Positions 57,929-64,000 of a stretch of DNA of 64,000 bases are shown one piece after another. Within the stretch, counting starts at the first letter, position 1, and each line of letters opens with the position of its first letter. The notes beneath the pieces were generated by a model. That model worked only from the letters and a program-made list of their open reading frames with translations. It had not been told where the DNA came from and did not search any database. The position numbers and the translations under genes are program-made. This DNA is from Ureibacillus thermosphaericus (GTDB lineage Bacteria; Bacillota; Bacilli; Bacillales_A; Planococcaceae): NCBI RefSeq assembly GCF_012396605.1, contig NZ_JAAXPW010000005.1, positions 40,026 through 104,025 of the forward strand, in the 5' to 3' direction.

Positions 57929-57957
57929 TTGTGAAATCTCTCACAATGTAATATACT
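57929..57957 (+). promoter_or_regulatory. yutJ promoter overlapped by Rex operator-like site 2
   Basis: TTGTGAAATCTCTCACAA (57929-57946) is a Rex box with one mismatch. Its TTGTGA also forms a -35, followed by a 17-base spacer and -10 TATACT (57952-57957). Bound Rex would block polymerase; high NADH would release it. Confidence 0.72.
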
Positions 57958-58012
57958 AATGTTTGTGTAAATTTAGTGAACTGCAAGCAATAAAAAAATA
58001 GGGGAGTTTTCT

Positions 58013-59083
58013 ATGAAAAAACTTGTATTACTAGGCGGCGGTTATGGCAACATGCGTATTTTGCTTCGATTGCTACCTAACCAAATTCCAGAAGATACGA
58101 TGATTACATTAATTGATCGCAATCCGTTCCATAGTTTAAAAACAGAGTTTTACGCACTTGCAGCGGGGACAACAACTGACAAAAAAGTACGAGTTGATTT
58201 TCCTGAACATCCAAGATTAGAAAAGGTGTACGGAGAAATTACAAAAATTGATCGTAAGGAAAAAACGGTTCATTTACAAGATGGAACGGTTATCCCATAT
58301 GATGATTTAGTAATCGGTCTAGGCTGTGAAGATGATTATCATGGTGTACCTGGAGCAGAGGAGTATACATTGAGCATTCAAACGATAGCAAACTCTCGCA
58401 AAACGTTTGAAATGTTATGCGGCTTACCTCCAGGTTCTATCGTTGCAATCGTAGGAGCAGGATTGAGTGGTATTGAGATTGCTAGTGAATTAAGAGAAAG
58501 TCGCTCAGATTTACAAATTAAATTGTTTGACCGATCTTCTCGTATTTTACGTTCATTCCCTGAAAAACTAAGTAAGTATGTAAAAGAGTGGTTTGAAAAA
58601 AATAATGTAGAAATCGTTGCAGAATCTAACATTACAAAAGTGGAACCTGGAAAAATCTATAATCATGATGAAGTAATTGAAGCAGATGCCATTGTTTGGA
58701 CAGCTGGTGTGCGTCCGGTGAAAATTGTTCGAGAAATGGATGCTGAAAAAGATAATAAAGGTCGACCACTTGTCAACCAATATTTCCATCTCGTTGATGA
58801 TGAGCATGTTTTCGTTGTAGGAGACTGTGCTTCATCTGATTTGCCAGCCAGTGCACAACTTGCTGAAGAACAAGCTGAACGAATTGTTCGTGTGTTAAAA
58901 CATCGCTGGAAAGGTGAAGCGTTACCAGAAAAAATGCCAGATATCAAATTAAAAGGATTTATGGGATCTTTAGGGAAGAAACAAGGATTTGTTTATATTG
59001 CGGATACAACGGTAACAGGTAGAATTGCACGTTTACTTAAGTCAGGATTGCTTTGGATGTACAAACGTCAAAACGATAACTAA
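58013..59083 (+). CDS. yutJ: NADH dehydrogenase-like FAD/NAD(P) oxidoreductase (YutJ)
   Basis: This 356-residue pyridine nucleotide-disulfide oxidoreductase fold protein is related to type II NADH dehydrogenases. It has the FAD dinucleotide motif LVLLGGGYGNMRILL, the NAD motif VAIVGAGLSGIEIASEL and the ATG-like motif VWTAGVRP. FVVGDCASSD closes the FAD site. It is shorter than Ndh and lacks a clear C-terminal membrane helix. ATG 58013 follows AGGGGAG. Two Rex-like operators cover its promoter, which supports a role in NADH oxidation. Confidence 0.92.
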   Translation: MKKLVLLGGGYGNMRILLRLLPNQIPEDTMITLIDRNPFHSLKTEFYALAAGTTTDKKVRVDFPEHPRLEKVYGEITKIDRKEKTVHLQDGTVIPYDDLVIGLGCEDDYHGVPGAEEYTLSIQTIANSRKTFEMLCGLPPGSIVAIVGAGLSGIEIASELRESRSDLQIKLFDRSSRILRSFPEKLSKYVKEWFEKNNVEIVAESNITKVEPGKIYNHDEVIEADAIVWTAGVRPVKIVREMDAEKDNKGRPLVNQYFHLVDDEHVFVVGDCASSDLPASAQLAEEQAERIVRVLKHRWKGEALPEKMPDIKLKGFMGSLGKKQGFVYIADTTVTGRIARLLKSGLLWMYKRQNDN

Positions 59084-59086
59084 ATG

Positions 59087-59128
59087 AAAAATTCGCAAGT
59101 ATTTTCCTTGTAATACTTACGAATTTTT
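59087..59128. terminator. Bidirectional terminator between yutJ and yuzD
   Basis: AAAATTCGCAAGTATT pairs with AATACTTACGAATTTT (one mismatch), with T on both sides. Confidence 0.75.
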
Positions 59129-59153
59129 AACGTGAAGAAAACGTATGTTAATA

Positions 59154-59483
59154 TTACTCGCTAGGCTCAAAACCTAATTTTTCTAAAGCTTTAAAAACCG
59201 GCTGTATTTGGATATATCCTTCTCCGACAACTTCATTGTTAATAAGTACTAGAGGATAAAAATATTCATCATTATGAATGCGTTCAGCATATTCTTGATC
59301 CCGTTTATCTGTTAGCGGTTCGTTGATATCAATGTAGCGAATTGTAAATGGTTGATTCGGATATTTCCGTTTAATCGCTGCTTCTAACCATTCGTAAGTG
59401 TCTTTGGATGAAGGTGCATTAACGCAACTTGCACAAAGAACGTCGGCACCAAAAACTTCAATAATTGGCATATTTTTATTCAT
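59154..59483 (-). CDS. yuzD: DUF1462 protein (YuzD)
   Basis: This 109-residue YuzD family protein has a thioredoxin-like fold. IEVFGADVLCASCVNAPSS carries the CxxC motif at the N terminus, and YIDINEPLTDKRDQEYAERI is typical of the family. It ends in ALEKLGFEPSE. ATG 59483 follows AAAGGTG. Its conserved position beside yutI (NfuA-like) and yutJ suggests, without proof, a thiol or Fe-S link. Confidence 0.9.
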   Translation of the reverse strand: MNKNMPIIEVFGADVLCASCVNAPSSKDTYEWLEAAIKRKYPNQPFTIRYIDINEPLTDKRDQEYAERIHNDEYFYPLVLINNEVVGEGYIQIQPVFKALEKLGFEPSE

Positions 59484-59566
59484 ATTATTACACCTTTCGT
59501 TACGATAATAATGGATTTTTTCTCTTGTTCACATTATAATAATTTTAATGAAAGGAGTCGAGGAAT

Positions 59567-59803
59567 ATGACAAATACTGAACAATTTGAACAAGTAAAAG
59601 AAGTTTTAGATAAATTACGCCCGTTCTTACTACGCGATGGTGGAGACTGCGAATTAATTGATGTGGAAGACGGCGTTGTAAAATTACGTTTACTAGGTGC
59701 ATGTGGTTCATGCCCAAGCTCTACAATTACATTAAAAGCCGGCATCGAACGCGCATTATTAGAAGAAGTACCTGGTATTGTTGAAGTAGAGCAAGTTTTC
59801 TAA
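59567..59803 (+). CDS. yutI: NifU-like Fe-S carrier (YutI)
   Basis: This 78-residue NifU C-terminal domain carrier delivers 4Fe-4S clusters to apo-proteins. It contains [20 protein letters not shown], and the cluster-binding CxxC is in [14 protein letters not shown]. The start ATG 59567 follows AAAGGAG. Together with YutM and the suf operon it covers transfer of clusters. It is monocistronic and closed by a strong terminator. Confidence 0.94.
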   Translation: MTNTEQFEQVKEVLDKLRPFLLRDGGDCELIDVEDGVVKLRLLGACGSCPSSTITLKAGIERALLEEVPGIVEVEQVF

Positions 59804-59826
59804 TTGAAAAACGACTAAACTAATTG

Positions 59827-59878
59827 AAAACGGTGTACTCTTCTATTTAATATGAATAGTGAGTACACCGTTTTTTTA
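59827..59878. terminator. Bidirectional terminator between yutI and the DUF2225 gene
   Basis: AAAACGGTGTACTC pairs perfectly with GAGTACACCGTTTT, with further T on the + strand and A/T pairs in the loop. Confidence 0.9.
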
Positions 59879-60589
59879 TTCAGTAATTACATTTCCTTGA
59901 TTTCGCTCTTCGCGAATGATTTGCCATTGTTCCTTAGCCATTTCTATTATTTTAGGTTCTCCACCATGTCGTTGATTTTCTATTACTCTTGAGAAGAATC
60001 TCGTTGCATTTGATATGTCCCCGATTCTTCGTGAAAGTTCAGCAATCAAGTACATAACACGGATTCCGCTCATTCCAGTGCTTAAATAGTCTTCTGTTGA
60101 GTAAGAATCCATATATAAATCTCTGGCAATTTTTAAAAAACGTATTTCTTGTTCTTTATTTTGAAGAGTACGATATAGCCACCCAATTCGAAGAGCAAGA
60201 CCTGCTCTTGCAATGAATTTTTCATTTTTTAAATTACCGCAAACGAGTGCGAGTTTATATGATTGTATTGCTTGGGCTATTGTACGTTCACCGCTAAAGC
60301 TGTGTGGAACCCATTTTTTCGTAATTTGCTCTTGAATTTTTTCCCGTGTACCTGGTGCAAAATATTTAGAAAAATCTTCGGTGAAGGAAAAGCCGCAGTG
60401 TTGACAAACAAATACATTGTAGTATAAAGGATTGACATTCGAATCAGAATAAATGGGACGAAAATCAGTTTCAGTATTTTCAACTTTTACGAACTTGGAA
60501 CGAACTTTTAGGGTAGGAAATTTTTTTTCACAAAAAATACAAACTACTTTTTTTACATAAAAAGGGGAGATTTCTGTATAGTTTTCCAT
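59876..60589 (-). CDS. DUF2225 family protein
   Basis: This 237-residue protein starts with two CxxC zinc-ribbon pairs (VVCIFCEKKF and VFVCQHCGFSF). A helical, TPR-like repeat region follows (AIQSYKLALVCGNLK, ARAGLALRIGWLYR, YLIAELSRRIGD). This is the DUF2225 layout, a conserved Firmicutes protein of unknown role. ATG 60589 follows AGGAGGT. It is convergent with yutI. Confidence 0.86.
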   Translation of the reverse strand: MENYTEISPFYVKKVVCIFCEKKFPTLKVRSKFVKVENTETDFRPIYSDSNVNPLYYNVFVCQHCGFSFTEDFSKYFAPGTREKIQEQITKKWVPHSFSGERTIAQAIQSYKLALVCGNLKNEKFIARAGLALRIGWLYRTLQNKEQEIRFLKIARDLYMDSYSTEDYLSTGMSGIRVMYLIAELSRRIGDISNATRFFSRVIENQRHGGEPKIIEMAKEQWQIIREERNQGNVITE

Positions 60590-60734
60590 AATATACTACC
60601 TCCTGAGCAGTAGGTTATAAGACTATTATACTGGCAGATTCAATAAATGAGTTTAACAATAATGTGTATAAAGCAGTTTCATTGTCATATTCATGATTGC
60701 ACTGTTATTATATTGTTTAAGGAAGGTGATTCGG

Positions 60735-61106
60735 ATGAGTGCAGAAAAAAGAGTTATTGAATTAACAGAAGCAGCTGCATTTCGCGTAAAAGAGATGGCA
60801 AAACATAATGAGGAAGAAAGTTCTTATTTACGTTTAGCTGTTCATGGTGGTGGTTGTAGTGGTCTTACTTATGGCATGAATTTTGATCAAAATGTAAATG
60901 AAGATGATTATATCGATGAACAGCACGGAATTAAAATTTTAGTATCACAACAAGATGCCCCTATTTTAATGGGGACAAAAATTGATTATAAACAGTCGTT
61001 AATGGGCGGTGGATTTACGATCGACAATCCGAATGCCATTGCATCTTGTGGTTGCGGTTCATCTTTCAGAACAGCGAAAGTTACTGGCACACCGGAAGAA
61101 TGTTAA
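60735..61106 (+). CDS. yutM: A-type Fe-S carrier / insertion protein (YutM, IscA/ErpA family)
   Basis: This HesB/IscA family carrier of 123 residues has the three conserved Cys, in GGGCSGLTYGM and ASCGCGSSF. It is expected to pass Fe-S clusters to target enzymes. It starts at ATG 60735 after GAAGGTGA; the frame from 60693 is an upstream extension containing that site. It belongs to the yut cluster and acts downstream of SufBCD with YutI. Confidence 0.93.
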   Translation: MSAEKRVIELTEAAAFRVKEMAKHNEEESSYLRLAVHGGGCSGLTYGMNFDQNVNEDDYIDEQHGIKILVSQQDAPILMGTKIDYKQSLMGGGFTIDNPNAIASCGCGSSFRTAKVTGTPEEC

Positions 61107-61123
61107 AACGATTTATATTAATT

Positions 61124-61162
61124 GGGCTGTCTAGAAGAGAAATTTCTGGCGGCCTATTTTTA
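61124..61162 (+). terminator. Probable terminator of yutM
   Basis: GGCTGTC pairs with GGCGGCC-type bases (with G-U pairs) around AGAAGAGAAATTTCT, followed by TATTTTT. Confidence 0.5.
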
Positions 61163-61287
61163 TGAATTTTTTTAAGTGAACTAGGTGCTACTACCAAATA
61201 AGGAGATAGCTGAAAGTTTTATAGATATATTCAAATAGCTATAAGCGTTGTAAAATAGTGGTAAGTTTAAACAAAGGGTGAGTATAT

Positions 61288-61785
61288 ATGAAAAAAGAAC
61301 GAGGAAAAGTATGGTTAGGTGCAGGAGCTGTTGTTGTCAATTCAGATGGAAAATGGCTCGTTGTAAAAAAGAGATATAGTGGATTAAAAGGAGTATGGTC
61401 AATTCCAGCAGGATTTGTGCAACTAGGTGAAACTGCTGATGAAGCAGCACTCCGGGAAGTAAAAGAAGAGACTGGGATTGATTGTATCGTAACCGGCATG
61501 GTTGGATTTAGAACGGGGGTTATAAGAGGAGAAGTAAGTGATAATATGGCCATTTTTGCTTGTAAACCAATTAATGAAGAGCAACCGATTTGTATTCAAG
61601 AACGCGAACTAATTGACGCCAAATGGCTTTCTGTCGAGGAATTATTAACTGGCGGAGAAGCTTCCATCATGCTACAAAACATGGCAAGTGATACTTTAAT
61701 TCAGCATCAGCTATCAAAAAATGAGGGGATTAATCCAGGAGATTGGTTTCAATATACATCCTATCGTGTGTTTTTTAACAAGTAA
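61288..61785 (+). CDS. Nudix hydrolase
   Basis: This 165-residue Nudix hydrolase has the complete Nudix box GFVQLGETADEAALREVKEE followed by TGI (G-x5-E-x7-REVKEETG). The N-terminal strand is WLGAGAVVVNSDGKWLVVKK. Substrates of this family are nucleoside diphosphates linked to another group; sequence does not decide which. It starts at ATG 61288 after AGGGTGAG. It appears to be a single gene. Confidence 0.9.
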   Translation: MKKERGKVWLGAGAVVVNSDGKWLVVKKRYSGLKGVWSIPAGFVQLGETADEAALREVKEETGIDCIVTGMVGFRTGVIRGEVSDNMAIFACKPINEEQPICIQERELIDAKWLSVEELLTGGEASIMLQNMASDTLIQHQLSKNEGINPGDWFQYTSYRVFFNK

Positions 61786-61903
61786 TCTTTGAAACTTTAT
61801 TGAATAAATCAAAGAATAGGATAATAGTATAGTAAAAAAAAAAAGAGATTGATTTTTTTGAAAAAATATAAAATAATGATAAAAAAATATTTTTTTGTAA
61901 AAG

Positions 61904-61926
61904 TTGTAATTTTTATACTATTACAA
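61904..61926. promoter_or_regulatory. Inverted repeat TTGTAAT-N9-ATTACAA upstream of cstA
   Basis: TTGTAAT (61904-61910) and ATTACAA (61920-61926) flank a TATACT that could be a -10. It may be an operator in the cstA promoter region. The rest of 61786-62060 shows nothing else clear. Confidence 0.4.
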
Positions 61927-62060
61927 AAGAAATTTCATATTGTTTATTACATTTTCAACAATTTCTAAAGGGGGATTGGACAAGGGGGTTATTTTAAAAT
62001 AGAAATCGATTCTGTTAGTAGTTATTCCAAGAAATAAATACTAAGGGATGGGGGAATTTT

Positions 62061-63863
62061 ATGAATGGACTTTCTATTGTAATCGGTGCCATCTGTATAC
62101 TCGTGATTGGATACCGATTATATGGTTATTTTTTTACAAAAAAAGTTTTGTTAATCAATGAAAAAACACCAACACCTGCCCATGAATTAAACGATGGGCA
62201 AGACTATGTGCCGACGAACAAATGGGTAGCATTCGGACATCACTTCGCCGCAATCGCTGCAGCTGGGCCGCTTGTTGGACCTGTACTTGCTGCACAATTT
62301 GGATATTTACCAGGTTTACTATGGTTGTTAATTGGTGCGGTGATTGGTGGAGCAGTACATGATGCCGTTGTATTATTTGCATCCATGCGCAAAAAAGGGA
62401 AATCCCTTTCTGAAGTGATGAAAGAGGAGCTGGGGCCGGTTGCAGGATTCTGTACAGGTCTTGCTATGTTATTCATCATTACGATAACAATGGCTGGTCT
62501 TTCCATGGTAGTGCTTGGTGCATTAGAAAGAAATCCGTGGGGAACTTTTGCAGTAGGAATTACAATCCCAATTGCTATGCTTGTTGGGATTGCCTATAAA
62601 AAGACTGGTAACTTAGTTGTAACATCTACGGTTGGATTCATTTTATTAATGATCGGCGTCTTTGTTGGACCGTATATTCAAGGAACAGTGCTTGGTGATT
62701 GGTTGACGTTAGATCGCCAAACTTTGGCGTTGATCTTACCGATTTATGCATTTTTTGCTGCGGCATTGCCGGTATGGTTTTTGCTTGCACCAAGGGATTA
62801 TTTATCAAGCTTTATGAAAATTGGGGTATTTATAGCTTTAATTATTGGGGTATTTTTCGTTAACCCTGTTATTCAATTCCCAGCAGTAACAGAATTTATT
62901 CATGGTGGAGGGCCAATCATTGCAGGTCCTGTATGGCCATTTGTTTCAATTACCATTGCTTGTGGTGCCATTTCTGGTTTCCATGCATTCATTGGATCTG
63001 GAACAACGCCTAAGATGTTAGATAAATGGGAAGATATTCGCGTTGTAGGATTTGGAGCTATGCTAGTCGAAAGTTTAGTAGGGGTAATGGCGCTTGTTGC
63101 AGCTACTTCTTTGCATCCTGCTGATTATTTCGCAATCAATGCAGCTCCAGCAGTATTTGCCACATTAGGAATGGAAGTTGTCAACTTACCTCAATTATCA
63201 CAAGCGATAGGTATTGATTTAGAGGGAAGAACGGGCGGTGCCGTATCCCTTGCAGTAGGGATGACACAAATTTTTACTGGAGTGCCATGGTTCACAGAAA
63301 TGAGCGGTTACTTCTACCAATTTGTCATCATGTTTGAAGCGGTGTTCATCTTAACTGCAATCGACGCAGGTACTCGTGTAGCCCGCTACTTAATTCAAGA
63401 TTTCTTAGGAGATGTCATCAAACCGTTAAAACGGACAGATTGGTTGCCTGGTACAATCATTGCTAGTGCTTTAGCGTGTTTCATGTGGGGGTATTTACTG
63501 TACACAGGTGAAATTGGACCAATTTGGGCGTTATTCGGTGTATCTAACCAGCTAATGGCTTCCATTGGATTAGTTATTGGTGCAACGGTTGTATTAAAAA
63601 TTGCAACAAAACGGATTTATGTTTTAACTTGTATTATTCCATTAGTATATTTATATATATCAGTAAATGTTGCAGGAATTTGGATGATCAAAAACGTGTA
63701 CTGGAATCCAGCAGCATCTGGTTATTCTGTATTAAATGGCATATTATCCGTCATAATGTTGATTTTAGGTGTTGTTGTTGTGATTACGGCTATTAAATCA
63801 TGGATTAATCTATGGAATAGTCCAAGATTTGTAAATGGTAAAGCGGTAGGAGAAGCGGTATAA
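62061..63863 (+). CDS. cstA: Carbon starvation protein CstA
   Basis: CstA is a membrane transporter for peptides or pyruvate used under carbon starvation. The 600 residues carry about 15 or more hydrophobic segments. Signature parts are the opening GAICILVIGYRLYGYFF, PTNKWVAFGHHFAAIAAAGP, GAVIGGAVHDAVVLFASMR, GFHAFIGSGTTPKM and DAGTRVARYLIQDF. ATG 62061 follows GGGATGGGGG. Length is shorter than E. coli CstA (701) but typical for Bacillales. A strong terminator follows. Confidence 0.93.
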   Translation: MNGLSIVIGAICILVIGYRLYGYFFTKKVLLINEKTPTPAHELNDGQDYVPTNKWVAFGHHFAAIAAAGPLVGPVLAAQFGYLPGLLWLLIGAVIGGAVHDAVVLFASMRKKGKSLSEVMKEELGPVAGFCTGLAMLFIITITMAGLSMVVLGALERNPWGTFAVGITIPIAMLVGIAYKKTGNLVVTSTVGFILLMIGVFVGPYIQGTVLGDWLTLDRQTLALILPIYAFFAAALPVWFLLAPRDYLSSFMKIGVFIALIIGVFFVNPVIQFPAVTEFIHGGGPIIAGPVWPFVSITIACGAISGFHAFIGSGTTPKMLDKWEDIRVVGFGAMLVESLVGVMALVAATSLHPADYFAINAAPAVFATLGMEVVNLPQLSQAIGIDLEGRTGGAVSLAVGMTQIFTGVPWFTEMSGYFYQFVIMFEAVFILTAIDAGTRVARYLIQDFLGDVIKPLKRTDWLPGTIIASALACFMWGYLLYTGEIGPIWALFGVSNQLMASIGLVIGATVVLKIATKRIYVLTCIIPLVYLYISVNVAGIWMIKNVYWNPAASGYSVLNGILSVIMLILGVVVVITAIKSWINLWNSPRFVNGKAVGEAV

Positions 63864-63910
63864 CATAAATTTAAGAGGTTGGGACATAAGTATTTTTCAA
63901 CCTCAAAAAT

Positions 63911-63955
63911 AAGGGGTGAGTTGTTTGAAACAGCTCACCCTTTTACAATTTCATC
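63911..63955 (+). terminator. Rho-independent terminator of cstA
   Basis: AAGGGGTGAGTTGTT-TGAA-ACAGCTCACCCTT (one wobble, one mismatch) ending in TTTTAC. The 45 bases after it to the window end show no feature. Confidence 0.8.
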
Positions 63956-64000
63956 CAATTCATGAGGGTTTTACACCCCTCGTAGTGCATATTTTCTTAA

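Noticed and set aside
62000..62060. CcpA (cre) site upstream of cstA around AGAAATCGATTCT
   Set aside because: It has three or more mismatches to the cre consensus, including the essential outer positions.

Overview
The window is a low-GC, gene-dense chromosomal segment of a spore-forming member of the Bacillales. Evidence: AGGAGG-type ribosome binding sites, frequent TTG/GTG starts, rho-independent terminators, a SAM-I riboswitch, BirA, FadR and Rex type operators, a YunB sporulation protein and an S-layer (SLH) protein. Gene order follows the Bacillus subtilis yus, suf, yun and yut clusters. The SLH protein, the 21-bp intergenic repeat arrays and the overall style suggest the Lysinibacillus/Ureibacillus/Solibacillus (Planococcaceae) side of the order; this is an inference, since no rRNA is present. 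No tRNA, rRNA, CRISPR array, insertion sequence or prophage was seen.

Layout. 1-1.6 kb: leftward biotin operon (bioD, then bioA cut by the window edge) behind a BirA operator. 1.9-9 kb: SLH protein, a small unknown gene with an unusual KAS III-like protein, a DUF554 membrane protein, a B12-binding radical SAM protein and a lipoprotein. 9-18.2 kb: metallophosphatase, AarF-like kinase, 5'-3' exonuclease, C39-like peptidase, chemoreceptor, a decayed MMPL transporter start, nitronate monooxygenase, a small membrane protein and a thioredoxin-like protein. 18.4-24 kb: fadN-fadA-fadE beta-oxidation operon behind a FadR box. 24.3-32.5 kb: ydjI/ydjG-like pair, yusI, gcvH, yusF, yusE, a SAM riboswitch with metNPQ, and a GltC-type LysR regulator that appears to start at CTG. 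33-38.3 kb: sufCDSUB. 38.5-41.4 kb: an accessory-looking block with a chloramphenicol acetyltransferase and its complete attenuator leader, a MATE exporter and an XRE regulator. 42-49 kb: two divergent sulfate operons (cysH-sat-cysC; sbp-cysT-cysW-cysA) sharing a control region rich in hairpins. 49.3-54.4 kb: yunF-yunE-yunD, an HD-GYP protein and yunB. 54.5-61.8 kb: lipA, yutD, a DUF3055 gene, yutE, yutF, yuzB, yutJ, yuzD, yutI, a DUF2225 gene, yutM and a Nudix gene. 62-63.9 kb: cstA.

The themes connect. Sulfate uptake and reduction feed cysteine, which SufS/SufU/SufB-C-D turn into Fe-S clusters. YutI and YutM are cluster carriers. LipA, the radical SAM protein and CysH consume clusters, and GcvH needs the lipoyl group whose sulfurs LipA inserts. 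MetNPQ imports methionine under SAM control.

The least explained features are three intergenic tandem arrays with an exact 21-bp phase: two (6.25-6.44 and 23.99-24.26 kb) share a CTGCACRAG core between convergent genes, and a third (41.46-41.98 kb) is five 103-bp units each carrying four TGACTAATA cores 21 bp apart. Other points of interest are predicted Rex control of yutJ, a terminator hairpin in the cysH leader, ribosome binding sites buried in inverted repeats, and a KAS III-like protein lacking two of the three canonical catalytic residues.
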